This document shows, one piece after another, positions 16,209-25,308 of a DNA stretch of 64,000 nt. The position numbers and the translations under genes were made by a program. Location of the stretch: positions 186,001 through 250,000 of the forward strand of contig CAZOJT010000001.1 in the NCBI GenBank assembly GCA_964580215.1, in the 5' to 3' direction. Under the pieces are notes generated by a model, which was not told the origin of the DNA, ran no database searches, and saw nothing but the letters and a program-made list of their open reading frames with translations. This DNA comes from SM23-73-3 sp964580215 (lineage in GTDB: Bacteria; Zixibacteria; MSB-5A5; SM1-73). Numbering within the stretch: the stretch's first letter is position 1; every line of letters starts with the position of its first letter.

Positions 16209-16289
16209 TTTTTGGTTGATAGTATTTCATAGTTTCTGTTTACCTGTGTGTAAGTATGAATTAGAGATGCAGATGTACTCATACGAGTT

Positions 16290-16370
16290 ATAATCCCCCT
16301 TTGTCCCCCTTTAAAAAAGGGGGAATTTGAGATAGTCCCCCTTTGAGAAAGGGGGATTTAGGGGGATTAT
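16290..16370. repeat. C-rich/G-rich palindromes, family G
   Basis: ATAATCCCCCTTTG...CCCCCTTTAAAAAAGGGGG and CCCCCTTTGAGAAAGGGGG in tandem, closing with GGGGGATTAT. The same words occur at 4094-4125, 6723-6770, 7105-7155, 44690-44765, 48770-48805 and around the DUF559 gene (49194-49310, 49704-49826). Confidence 0.65.
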
Positions 16371-16961
16371 CTGTGATAATCATATCCCGCTCTACTTGAC
16401 ATGCGGACATTAGCACCTATGCTGTTTTTTGCTCTTTTTAAAAAACCTACCCCTATCAGGGGAACAAGGGGGAGAGGTAGAAAAAGACGGAATTTTGCAC
16501 TTTTCCACCCAAGGCGAATCCGCCCAGGCGAACGAGCGGACGCTCCCGTCTGGGGGCGTCTGCCCGCCTCCGGGGGAATGGCAAATTGAACCCCTATAGT
16601 CGTATATGTGCCTATGCATGTTCATTCAGGTATTAGCAACTAATTTGGAGAAGAACCTCCTTTTTTAACTTTTTCAATTTTTGAGGTCTTGCCTTTGCAC
16701 CGTAGTTATCTGCGGTAAATGTAAGATTGTGTCATTTAAAAACTTATAAAAGCTAACCAGAAAACCTACCGCTCTTCCCGGCGCAGAAAATTGCGCCAAA
16801 CCGTTTCTCTCTCTTGTATCTCTTTTCGGTGTTAACAGGAACTTCAATAATATCAATAAGTTGATTAAATCACAAAAGGTGAATTTTGGTTTCAATATGT
16901 TGGCACGAATTTTGAGATATAAATGTTTGTCATTCCCTTTCTTTACTTCTAAACTCCCCTT

Positions 16962-17009
16962 GAGCTTTGTCCGCCATCTTGAGGGCGGGCGGACAAAGCT
17001 CCTTTTTTA
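16962..17009 (+). terminator. Terminator-like hairpin without an obvious gene upstream
   Basis: Perfect 14-bp stem GAGCTTTGTCCGCC (16962-16975) / GGCGGACAAAGCTC (16988-17001), 12-base loop, followed by CTTTTTTAT. A promoter-like TTGACA (16396) - 16 bases - TATGCT lies 570 bases upstream, so an unannotated transcript is possible. Confidence 0.55.
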
Positions 17010-17031
17010 TGCCAAGATTGTTTTATCTTAC

Positions 17032-17180
17032 CTACTAAGAAGAGCAGGAAACAGTTTACATCTTATTATTCGTATGAATGTGCGTATGCTCGTATGAGTG
17101 CATACGCACATTCATACGAATCCCCCCCTCCCCCCATTTCTTTAGGGGGGATGTAAACAATTATATGCTCCCCTTAGTAA
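17032..17180. repeat. MITE-like element, family B (short copy)
   Basis: A 149-bp element whose ends match those of 4000-4263 in reverse orientation (CTACTAAGAAGAGCAGGAAA at the left; complement of TTACTAAGGGGAGC at the right). Inside is a perfect 21-bp inverted repeat, 17068-17088 with 17101-17121, around a 12-base loop. Confidence 0.75.
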
Positions 17181-17452
17181 GTCCGTGTCGGGTCTTTTGA
17201 GCAGGTATTAAGATCCGGTCATGTTAGAAGAATCGCTGAATGCAAAAAGGGAAGCTTGGGGAGTCACTCCAAACTGCAACATGGGGTCTATGACTACGGC
17301 ATCTGGTCACAGAGATTTATGATGAGTTGGTTTTATCTTAAAACCGAGGAAATTTATGTCGATAAACAGAAGGGGTTTCTGTATCGACTTCCTTCTTCTT
17401 TTAAGGTAAAAGTAGAATGCTAGTTAAGATCAAAAACTCATGGGTATAATGT

Positions 17453-19702
17453 ATGGAAATTATTACCAAGCCCAACTATGCTAAAGTGCTGAAGCAAATA
17501 AATTGGTCCATCAAGACAGCACAGGTGTATCCCCTCAGACATCCTACCGTTCTCCTAACACTGGAGAGACTGCTCTCCACCTTACAGGAGATGTTCAAAA
17601 GCATGGATGAGTTAACCATCTGCCGGGTGGAAGACAGAATCGTGGTTAACGACAGGAACATAGAGAGTTCGGATATACTAAAGGCGTTGATAGAGAAGTT
17701 TATCGATAAGAATATAAGTAGCCTGACTTTCACTAAAGATCTTACTAAGGAGGAATTGGGTAAGTTTCTAAGCTTTTTTGTGAAACCATTAAACAAAGAA
17801 GCCCAAACAAAAAACCTTCCTGAGTTTCTCAAAAGACACCATATCCAATCAATAAAGGCTGATCAGATCAGGTATGAGCTGGTGTCTGAAGATGAGGTGG
17901 TGGTAAAAGCGGAAGTGGCAAAGGGGGCAGACCTGAAAACCCAAATCTCAGAGATCATGAAAGATAACCCCGACCTGGTGAGAGATATCGTTTTGAACAA
18001 ATCGGTGGATAAGGAAAGCCTTGCCGAAGGATTTAGCGCGGAGACAGACTTGAGCCAGTTGACGGAGGAGATTAGAAAGCAGACAAAAAGTCTTTCGGAT
18101 GACGAGGTCTTAAGCCTTTTAGCGTCCAGTTTGGAGCAGAATTTAAAAAAATCCGAATCTCAAGATTCAGGCTCGACACTAAACGAGGTGGTGGATCTGG
18201 TGAATAAGCTTCTCCAAGACAGAGAGAAGAGGAAACTTCTGCCACAGGTAAAGAAGATGCTCTCCGAACACGGAATAATAGAGAAAAAGCATCTGGACTT
18301 CCTCTTTGAGGAGAAATGGCTGAAAAGCCAGGAGGTTTTGGATGAGCTGGTAAAGATGATAGAGAAATTAGGAACCGAAGAGGTGGATTTTGAGAGATTC
18401 ATGTTCCTGTTGCACCGGGTGATAAGCTCACAAGACACCGAAATCAAATCCTATGCCATGGACAAGCTTCTTTCCAAGCTGGATTCTGAAAACAGCCAGA
18501 CCAGAAGTTTTGCTGTTTCCGCTCTGGAAAAAGCATTGAGCCACTTTATTCAGGAGAAGATGGAATTTGAGTTCTCATACATCAAGGACCAATTATATGA
18601 GAGGATCAAAGACCAATTCCTGCTATCTGGTATCTTGAAGGACTGTTCTCAGTTGATGAAGACCATTTTTTTCGAGATGATTCAACGACAAAAGTTCAAA
18701 GAGGCACATCAGATTTTGCGCGAAGTCAATGCTCGTTTGAGCCCGGAAGTCGTTTATCCTGATGAGGTGAAAAAGATCGCCCAGGATTTCATTCAAGAGG
18801 TCTCTGATGACGCCACACTTGCTGTCTTGGTCTCTGAGATGAAAGAAGGAGTTCCCTTTCAAAATATAAAGCTAACTGAGGAGATTTTAGAATCTCTGGA
18901 CAAGGATAAGGTGGCAGAGAAACTGACCGGTATTTTCACCGTGGATGATAGAGCCACCCGGATGAGCGCATTGAGGGTGCTTTGTCGACTGGGGAAAAGT
19001 TCCGTGTCCACTCTTTCTGCCCTTCTGTCCAATTCCGACACCTTCATCAGAAAAAAAGAAAGCGCCCTTCTGGTGGATGAACACTGGTATAAGGTACGGA
19101 ACTGCATCTACGTTCTGGGGAATATACCGGATGAGAAAAGCGTGCAAAGTCTGTCCGAGCTTAGTGCCGACCCGGACATAAGGGTAAGGCTGGAGGTTGT
19201 CAAAGCCTTGGAGAAGATTGGCAGATCCGAATCGGTGGATGCTCTTTTGACCTTGTTAAAAGACGAAGACGAGGAGGTGCGTAGAAGAACCATTATCTCC
19301 CTGACCTCACTAGGTGATAAAAGTTGTCTGGAACATCTGATGGAGCATTTTCGGCATAATCGGAAAGACAAGTTGATTACTCTTACCGCCATCGGAAAAA
19401 TTGGTGGAGAGGAGTCGGTTAATTTTCTGTTAAAGATTTTGTGGGAGAAGGAGAAGGGAATAAGACACCTAGCGCCCAAACAGAAGGAGGAGGTCAAGAT
19501 CGTCGTCTTGAACATATTGGGTAAAATAGGCTCCGCTGAATTAGCCGGTGAGATTGAAAAATTCGTAAAACAAAAAAGAAAAGGCTTAAAAGGTTTAAAG
19601 AGCCTTTTGGTGAAAGATAGGGTGATGGAGACAGCAAAACAGACGCTGAAAGTGATAAAATCTAAAAGCAATACCCATCCCCTCACTGTCCAGATAGGAT
19701 GA
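17453..19702 (+). CDS. HEAT-repeat-containing protein of unknown function
   Basis: A 749-residue soluble protein. The N-terminal third (about 1-150) starts with QINWSIKTAQVYPLRHPTV, includes a short beta-rich part (ICRVEDRIVVNDRNIES), and resembles N-termini of other HEAT-type proteins in environmental genomes. The middle is charged and helical. The C-terminal part (about 500-720) has degenerate HEAT repeats, e.g. DPDIRVRLEVVKALEKIG and DEDEEVRRRTIISLTSLG. HEAT arrays are scaffolds for protein contacts; no enzymatic motif is visible. It stands alone, convergent with the next gene. The ATG at 17453 has no clear ribosome binding site. Confidence 0.75.
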   Translation: MEIITKPNYAKVLKQINWSIKTAQVYPLRHPTVLLTLERLLSTLQEMFKSMDELTICRVEDRIVVNDRNIESSDILKALIEKFIDKNISSLTFTKDLTKEELGKFLSFFVKPLNKEAQTKNLPEFLKRHHIQSIKADQIRYELVSEDEVVVKAEVAKGADLKTQISEIMKDNPDLVRDIVLNKSVDKESLAEGFSAETDLSQLTEEIRKQTKSLSDDEVLSLLASSLEQNLKKSESQDSGSTLNEVVDLVNKLLQDREKRKLLPQVKKMLSEHGIIEKKHLDFLFEEKWLKSQEVLDELVKMIEKLGTEEVDFERFMFLLHRVISSQDTEIKSYAMDKLLSKLDSENSQTRSFAVSALEKALSHFIQEKMEFEFSYIKDQLYERIKDQFLLSGILKDCSQLMKTIFFEMIQRQKFKEAHQILREVNARLSPEVVYPDEVKKIAQDFIQEVSDDATLAVLVSEMKEGVPFQNIKLTEEILESLDKDKVAEKLTGIFTVDDRATRMSALRVLCRLGKSSVSTLSALLSNSDTFIRKKESALLVDEHWYKVRNCIYVLGNIPDEKSVQSLSELSADPDIRVRLEVVKALEKIGRSESVDALLTLLKDEDEEVRRRTIISLTSLGDKSCLEHLMEHFRHNRKDKLITLTAIGKIGGEESVNFLLKILWEKEKGIRHLAPKQKEEVKIVVLNILGKIGSAELAGEIEKFVKQKRKGLKGLKSLLVKDRVMETAKQTLKVIKSKSNTHPLTVQIG

Positions 19703-19948
19703 GGATGGAGAACCAAAGCAGAAGCGGAGTTGACGCAGGCTGAGTCTGTGATCACCTTTTTCAAAAAACATACTGAAGATCATGTAAAGACCATCATTCC
19801 CAAGTTGAAAGTACGTTGTTTCGCTTCTGACAGAATACTTATGCCCATTTTTCGCAACGGCAAAAAATTTAGGTATAGTGAAGCGCCAGCCCAAATAGGG
19901 TGCCTTTTTTTAATTGAAAGAAGTAGGTCTAATAAAGGAGAGAAGAAC

Positions 19949-21763
19949 TTAAGCATCCTCAGACGTCTTTTCAGAAAGATTTTTTTCTTTTTGATGGAAT
20001 TCACTGCCCTGTAAAATTAAACTGAAGATGTTTTTTATTCTAAGAAGGGATAGAAATTTCAAAGATCCTTTGGAGAGGTTTAGCCTAAAAAATCTTACCG
20101 GCCATTTAAGTTCGTCTTTATCACAGATGGTAGATACCTGCAATGCTTTAGCGGATGGAAAAGTTACTTCAGATTTTTTTTGCAGGTCCGGTTTTGCGGA
20201 AACTTCAGTCGATCCCTCTTTTGCGATCTGTTGGTCAATTGCCTGGATGATGCTTTGGGCTTGGCTGATCCTCTTTTCGATCTGTTTGTATGTTTTCTTT
20301 TTAATCAATCCGTGCTTGTATTTTACCTGATTGAGCTTTAAGGCGCTCTGGTAGGTGCTTTCCACGATTTGATCTTTTGTCATCCAAAAAGTTTCATAGT
20401 TGAGCATCTGTTTCCAGCTTGGCGTAAGTAGCGCCTTTCTGTGTTCCTCCAGCGTATGATAGAACAACTTGTAACCATATTCCTTTGGATTTTCAAAGAC
20501 TCTGCTCCCTGGATCCAAAAAGGGAGCCAGAGGTGAAATATAAGGAAAAAGCTTTTTGCTTTTGCCCAGTCGTTCTAAGAGATGATCAATATACTCCACC
20601 GTCTCCATAACCGATTGCATATCCTGACCGGGCAATCCGATCATAAAGAAAAGATCAAACTTATGGCAACCTAACTTAAGAATTTTCTCGATCATCTGCT
20701 CCATTTTCTGATTATCATAGGGTCGACCGAAAGTGGCTCTTATCTTTGGATCATGGGTCTCAGGAGAAAGCTGAATATTGAGATGGGGAATGGAAGCGGC
20801 GATCATATTCAGAGAGTCTGAAGGAGGAATATCAAAAAATTCCAAGACCACATGATTGTCCAGCTTTTGTTTTCTCAACAGGCTTAAAAGCTTTCGGGCA
20901 TACTCCTCCCCTGGTTGAAATATATCCCCTAAGATGAAGATAGGTCCTTTGAAATAACGGGCGATTTGATAAAGGTCAGAAGCCACCAGCTCCGCATCCC
21001 GGTAAGCTGGCTTTTGGCGATGACAGAACTCTTTGTAACTCTCCTGTGAGCCTCCGCAGGTTCCACAGTGATAACTACATCCCCGACAGGTGAAGACCGC
21101 AGTGATGGGATATTCCTGCCAGCCATAAAAAGGAACAGGTCCGGAAAGATCTTTGTGTTTTATCACCGATCTGATGATATGGGAATAATCCAGGGGATAC
21201 TGGTTTAAATCCTCAGGAACCCAGTTGGTCTGATTAATCTTTACCTCTCCATTTTCCTTATAGGTCAGATTGGGAATATCATTAAAGCCCTCCCCGTTTT
21301 TAAGTGCGGACATCAAAAGCAAAAGAGGCATCTCGGTGGAGTCCCCTCGCAGGACAAAATCCACCTGGGGATAGGTTATAAGCTCCTGGTGAAAATAGGT
21401 GGATGACAGTCCTCCGAAGATCACCGGAGTTTGGGGATGATGCTTTTTCACTATTCGTGCCAATTCTAAACTTCCCTGAGCATGAGGAAGCCAATGTAGG
21501 TCAATGCCAAAGGCAAAAGCCTTCAACTTCTTTATCTCTTTTTCTGCATCATAATGAGGATCGGACAGCATCTTATAAGCGATGTTGATGATCCGCACAT
21601 CAAACCCGTGACTGGTCAGGTAATGGGACAGGCTGACAAAGCCCAGAGGATACATGTCAAAGACAGGGGTGGAGGGAATCACATCGCTTATCGGTCCCCA
21701 CATTATGGAACGTTTCCGAAAGTCGTATATGCTGGGGGGATGAAGAAGAATTAAATCGAGCAT
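19949..21763 (-). CDS. B12-binding-domain radical SAM protein (possibly Ta0216-type)
   Basis: A 604-residue enzyme with an N-terminal cobalamin-binding-like Rossmann domain (about 1-145: LILLHPPS, YPLGFVSLSHYLTSHGFDV, VIFGGLSSTYF). The usual DxHxxG cobalamin ligand is not evident. A radical SAM TIM-barrel follows. The iron-sulfur motif is CRGCSYHCGTCGG, with Cys229-x3-Cys233-x2-Cys236 as the SAM cluster ligands and an extra Cys226. Family knowledge suggests a radical methyl- or ring-modifying reaction; the substrate is unknown. There is no operon partner: convergent to the HEAT-repeat gene, with a 700-base repeat-filled gap upstream. Confidence 0.82.
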   Translation of the reverse strand: MLDLILLHPPSIYDFRKRSIMWGPISDVIPSTPVFDMYPLGFVSLSHYLTSHGFDVRIINIAYKMLSDPHYDAEKEIKKLKAFAFGIDLHWLPHAQGSLELARIVKKHHPQTPVIFGGLSSTYFHQELITYPQVDFVLRGDSTEMPLLLLMSALKNGEGFNDIPNLTYKENGEVKINQTNWVPEDLNQYPLDYSHIIRSVIKHKDLSGPVPFYGWQEYPITAVFTCRGCSYHCGTCGGSQESYKEFCHRQKPAYRDAELVASDLYQIARYFKGPIFILGDIFQPGEEYARKLLSLLRKQKLDNHVVLEFFDIPPSDSLNMIAASIPHLNIQLSPETHDPKIRATFGRPYDNQKMEQMIEKILKLGCHKFDLFFMIGLPGQDMQSVMETVEYIDHLLERLGKSKKLFPYISPLAPFLDPGSRVFENPKEYGYKLFYHTLEEHRKALLTPSWKQMLNYETFWMTKDQIVESTYQSALKLNQVKYKHGLIKKKTYKQIEKRISQAQSIIQAIDQQIAKEGSTEVSAKPDLQKKSEVTFPSAKALQVSTICDKDELKWPVRFFRLNLSKGSLKFLSLLRIKNIFSLILQGSEFHQKEKNLSEKTSEDA

Positions 21764-22123
21764 GAGAAACTAAAAATAGAGAATATGGTTCCACTGTCAT
21801 TCTGATCCCGCCGAAGGCGGGAGAAGAATCGCAGTCGTCTGAGTCTCCCTTTTTCTGGTCGCATGAACCCAACATGCTTCATCTTTAGGATTCAGACAAG
21901 TCCCGTCCCTACAGATGCCCGACAAATTAGTGTCGGGTGGCTTTCGTAACCCGACTTACAGCATCACAATGTGTAGTTGCTCGATTCATCGAGCAAAAAT
22001 ACGCCCAATAAATTGGGCAACTACGATTCATTGTCTCATTACTACTTTCACCGCTGGTGGCGAAGTTGTAGCCGCAGACTTTAGTCTGCGTTGGTTTTTG
22101 CGTCCATATGGACGGCTACAAAA

Positions 22124-22208
22124 CCTCTTCCCCTATCCCTCTCTCCACTCCGCCAGAGGCGGATCCACCTTCGGCGGAAAAGTGGAGAGGGGGACAAAGG
22201 GGTGAGGT
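22124..22208. repeat. Family E palindrome
   Basis: ACCTCTTCCCCTATCCCTCT...CCACT / AGTGGAGAGGGGGACAAAGG with a CCGCCAGAGGCGG / CCGCC..GGCGG core. With family F at 22279-22398 and a half-copy at 21795-21832 it accounts for most of the 21764-22469 gap, which contains no gene. Confidence 0.6.
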
Positions 22209-22278
22209 AAATATTTTATACTCTCTCGATTCATCGAGCAGAAATACGCCCAATGAATTGGACAACTACCATCCATAA

Positions 22279-22398
22279 TGTCATTCTGAGCGAAGCGAAG
22301 AATCTCGTTTTTGCTGCTCCGCTGGATGATAACATCCAGCGAGAGCGTGGGAGATTCTTCGGTCGCCCTGCCATAAGCGGGGCTCCCCCAGAATGACA
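22279..22398. repeat. Family F palindrome (TGTCATTCTGAGCGAAGCGAAGAATCTC type)
   Basis: A 120-bp imperfect hairpin: TGTCATTCTGAGCGAAGCG...AAGAATCTC at the left, GAGATTCTTCGG...CAGAATGACA at the right, and a CTGGATG...CATCCAG central stem. Related copies: 16072-16154, 24726-24797, 25210-25299; half-copies: 21795-21832, 24676-24717, 25162-25202. Confidence 0.7.
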
Positions 22399-22469
22399 CA
22401 CCGTAGGGGCAGCCCTTGTGGCTGTCCGCACCACGCACTGGACTGGGAGAAGCCCTGTCCCTACAGATT

Positions 22470-24584
22470 CTACCTGTTTTTCATTCCTTCCGAGCGAAGA
22501 CGCTCTTGGTCCATCTTTTTCTGCTCCTCTATTCTTTGCTCTTCTTCCTGTTTGCGTTTCTCTCGCTCTAACTGTTGTTGTTGTTTTTCTTCTTGGTATG
22601 CTTTGTCTATCTCTACTTGGAGTTCAGGATAGAGAGTTGGATCGTCGTAGCCTACGTCTGTTTCCCTCATTCTTTCTGTCTCGTATCCCTTACGCTTGGC
22701 TACGATGCGCCAGTCAAAGCTGGCCATGCTCACCAAGTTTTCTGCCACGACATCAAAGCCGGTCAGCCCTTTCTTGACCACCACATTCATTGGATCACCG
22801 GATGTGAGTTGCACAAAGACCTTCATGGGGTGTTCGACACTTATGGTAACGGTCTCCAAGAAGAGAGGATCAAGCTCAATGTGGGCTTTGCCGTTCACCA
22901 ATGTCCCCTCGCCAAAGTCCTCAAACCAGATCTCCGGGCTTTCTATCACGCTCAAAAGCCTGTGCCCCTTTCCGGTCTTCACCACCGCATACTTGGCACC
23001 AGACCCAGCAAAATCACCCGCAGCATAGACCGCCGCACCACCCCCACCAGCTGTCTCAATACCATAAACACCATAAGGGGTTCCTGTGCCAACACCCTCG
23101 TAAACCTCAAAGTATCCGCCGTAAGCATTGCCTGAGGACCAATTCTCAGCGGAACATCTGGTGCCGTATGCCGAACTGCTTGAGGTACTGTAGCTGGAGG
23201 CACGTACGCCGTAGTGCACGCCCGTCCCTTCACCAGGCGCGGAAAAAGATCCGCCATAACAATCGCCCGAGGAGTAATTGTCAGCGTAGCCTTTGACGCC
23301 GTATGACCTACCGTTTGAGTTACTGTTGGCGTTCGCAACTACGCCGATGTGATCGCCCGTGCCTGAGGACGACGTGGAAAAAGATCCGCCTTCAGCATCG
23401 CCCGAGGAGGTATTCTCAGCGTAGCCTCTGATGCCGAATGCATCTGCGTTTGAAGCACCGTAGCCCTCGGCCTTCAGGCCGTAGTGCATGCCCGTCCCTT
23501 CGGAAGACGTGGTAAAATATCCACCGTAAGCAGCGCCTGAGGAGGTATTCCCAGCGGTGCCTGTAACACCATAGTGGGTTCCTGTTCCCCCAAGGTAGGC
23601 CTCGAAATAGCCGCCGTAAGCATTGCCCGAGGAGTAATTCCCAGCGGTGCCTTTAGTGCCGTATGCCGAACTGTTTGAGTTACTGCGGCCATTGGCATAT
23701 AGGCCGTAGTGCTCGCCCGTCCCTTCTTCAGACGTGCTAAAATATCCGCCGTAAGTATCGCCCGAGGAGGTATTGTCAGCGTTTGCTGAGATGCCGTATG
23801 TCCTACCGTTTGAGTTACTGTAGCCGTGGGCACTTACGCCGTAGTGATCGCCCGTGCCTGAGGAAGACGTCCAAAAAGATCCGCCGTAAGCATTGCCCGA
23901 GGAGGTATTCCAAGCGCAGCCTCTGATACCGTATGCATCTGCGTTTGAAGCACCGTAGCCGTCGGCCTTCAGTCCGTAGTGCCTACCCGTCCCTCCGGAA
24001 GACGTGGTAAAATACCCGCCATAAGCTTCGCCCGAGGAGGTATTCTCAGCGGAGCCTGTAACACCATAGAGCCGGTCCGTACTACTTCCTGAAACTTTGC
24101 CTAGAAAAGCTGAACCTTGGGCGGCAAGCACGCTGTCTGGCCCAATTGCGTTAACAAAAACCGTATCGCAATCATGGCAATTTACATCACCGCCACCCAC
24201 TATCCCCGCTCGGTAAGCATAAGCCACGCTCACCATCGGCTTCAAGGGTCTCATCTCCGCGTCAGTCTCTACCTGAACACCTAAATACTTGGTGCTTCCA
24301 TCAAAGACCGAAGCGGGTATAGAATCGACGCTTCCTAAGAGAACGGAGAATACGCCCTCATTTACTACAACATCTGTTTGTGTCTCCGTCCAATCTGCAG
24401 GAGAACCCAGAGTGTCTGGATAAATGGAAAAGGTTATGGAGACTGTGTCATTCAGACAGCCACCTGTTGTGGTGGTCAGCTTCCCCTGGTAATTAATCAT
24501 TTGGGGGACGTCAGCGTGTGAACCAGAACACATGAAGATCGCCACGATCCCCACCCACAAAAGAATAATACAGTTGCGTGCCAT
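22470..24584 (-). CDS. Secreted repeat-rich surface protein (Y-G-G-Y/F repeats)
   Basis: A 704-residue exported protein of unknown function. A signal peptide (about 1-24) is followed by an N-terminal domain (26-130: INYQGKLTTTTGG, SVLLGSVDSIP, GVQVETDAEMRPLKPMVSVA), as in many bacterial tail-fibre-like or surface proteins. Residues 182-511 are glycine/serine/tyrosine-rich repeats of 45, 45, 45 and 30 residues, the whole 165-residue block occurring twice. Residues 515-640 form a conserved-looking beta domain (IWFEDFGEGTLVNGKAHIEL). The end is a charged coiled coil (EEKQQQQLEREKRKQEEEQ). The start has an ideal AAAGGAGGTG site. It may be a structural or adhesive surface fibre; this is inference. 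Confidence 0.8.
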   Translation of the reverse strand: MARNCIILLWVGIVAIFMCSGSHADVPQMINYQGKLTTTTGGCLNDTVSITFSIYPDTLGSPADWTETQTDVVVNEGVFSVLLGSVDSIPASVFDGSTKYLGVQVETDAEMRPLKPMVSVAYAYRAGIVGGGDVNCHDCDTVFVNAIGPDSVLAAQGSAFLGKVSGSSTDRLYGVTGSAENTSSGEAYGGYFTTSSGGTGRHYGLKADGYGASNADAYGIRGCAWNTSSGNAYGGSFWTSSSGTGDHYGVSAHGYSNSNGRTYGISANADNTSSGDTYGGYFSTSEEGTGEHYGLYANGRSNSNSSAYGTKGTAGNYSSGNAYGGYFEAYLGGTGTHYGVTGTAGNTSSGAAYGGYFTTSSEGTGMHYGLKAEGYGASNADAFGIRGYAENTSSGDAEGGSFSTSSSGTGDHIGVVANANSNSNGRSYGVKGYADNYSSGDCYGGSFSAPGEGTGVHYGVRASSYSTSSSSAYGTRCSAENWSSGNAYGGYFEVYEGVGTGTPYGVYGIETAGGGGAAVYAAGDFAGSGAKYAVVKTGKGHRLLSVIESPEIWFEDFGEGTLVNGKAHIELDPLFLETVTISVEHPMKVFVQLTSGDPMNVVVKKGLTGFDVVAENLVSMASFDWRIVAKRKGYETERMRETDVGYDDPTLYPELQVEIDKAYQEEKQQQQLEREKRKQEEEQRIEEQKKMDQERLRSEGMKNR
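23052..24041 (-). repeat. Two tandem copies of a 495-bp coding super-repeat
   Basis: Codons 182-346 and 347-511 of the surface protein. Unit 1 resembles unit 5, 2 resembles 6, 3 resembles 7 and 4 resembles 8 more than any resembles its neighbour. For example, HYGLKADGYGASNADAYGIR corresponds to HYGLKAEGYGASNADAFGIR. So a four-unit block was duplicated as a whole. Confidence 0.8.
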
Positions 24585-24675
24585 GAGGCACCTCCTTTTG
24601 ATTTAAGGTTTAGATTTTGTTGTTTGTTAGGACAGAGCACAAACCCTGTTCCTTATCCACTCTTCTCTTTCTTTA

Positions 24676-24829
24676 GATGCTTCGCTTCGCAGATTCTTCG
24701 CTTCGCTCAGAACGACAAGTGCACGTGTCATTCTGAGTCCCGCCAAAGGCGGGACGAAGAATCTAAAACCAGATGCTTCGCTTCGCTCAGCATGACAAGT
24801 ATGGCGGGTTAACTTCGCTCAGCATGACA
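24676..24829. repeat. Family F copies flanking the GIY-YIG gene (3' side)
   Basis: A half-copy (24676-24717), a full palindrome TGTCATTCTGAG...CTCAGCATGACA (24726-24797) with a CCCGCCAAAGGCGGGA core, and another half ending CTCAGCATGACA at 24829. The array ends 13 bases from the nuclease stop codon. Confidence 0.7.
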
Positions 24830-24842
24830 ACAGGGTTTAACG

Positions 24843-25136
24843 TTACATCCACTCTTCACTTAGATCTTTCCACTGCGGATTCATTGATTCAATTAGCGCA
24901 AATTTCTTTTTTCTCAACCATCCTTTTATCTGTTTTTCTCTTGCAATGGCAGAAGTTACTTCATTGGTCAATTCATAATAGATGAGTTTGGTGATGTTGT
25001 ATTTTTTTGTGAAACCATCAATTAGCTTGTTTTTGTGCTCATATACTCTGCGTATCAAATTGCTTGTTACGCCCGTATATAGGGTCCGTGATTTGTTTGT
25101 CATTATATAAACGTAATATTGTTTTTTCTTTCTCAT
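24843..25136 (-). CDS. Single-domain GIY-YIG endonuclease (UPF0213 type)
   Basis: A 97-residue protein consisting of one GIY-YIG nuclease domain. YYVYIMTN and TLYTGVTSNLIRRVYEHKN supply the paired Tyr, the Arg and the His of the active site; YYELTNEVTSAIAREKQIKGWLRKKK has the catalytic Glu region. Family knowledge: metal-dependent DNA cleavage by UvrC, Slx1 and homing-type enzymes. At least one UPF0213-type member (Neisseria Ssn, from memory) has been linked to single-stranded genomic repeats. Here the gene lies alone between family F palindromes on both sides, which makes a repeat-linked role attractive but unproven. The ATG at 25136 is chosen. Confidence 0.88.
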   Translation of the reverse strand: MRKKKQYYVYIMTNKSRTLYTGVTSNLIRRVYEHKNKLIDGFTKKYNITKLIYYELTNEVTSAIAREKQIKGWLRKKKFALIESMNPQWKDLSEEWM

Positions 25137-25161
25137 ACTGCGTCCAACTGCTATTGAAAAT

Positions 25162-25299
25162 CCTGAGATGCTTCCCCCGCCAAAGGCGGGGTCAGCATGA
25201 CACAGGGGGTGTCACCCTGAGCGAAGCGAAGGGTCTCGCCGTCGGATTCTGCATATACGTTGAGATTCTTCCCCCGCCAGAGGCGGGGTCAGAATGACA
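25162..25299. repeat. Family F copies flanking the GIY-YIG gene (5' side)
   Basis: A half-copy CCTGAGATG...CAGCATGACA (25162-25202) with a CCCGCCAAAGGCGGG hairpin, then a full palindrome TGTCACCCTGAGCGAAGCG...CAGAATGACA (25210-25299). It begins 26 bases upstream of the nuclease start and ends 10 bases from the menA stop. Confidence 0.7.
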
Positions 25300-25308
25300 C
25301 CTCGGATA

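Noticed and set aside
23052..24041. CRISPR-like periodicity in this 1-kb repeat
   Set aside because: The 135-bp period is in frame and encodes protein repeats of a secreted protein.
22279..25299. CRISPR array from repeated GAAGCGAAGAATCT-type words
   Set aside because: Copies are palindromic, irregularly spaced, in both orientations and lack unique spacers of constant length; no cas genes are present.
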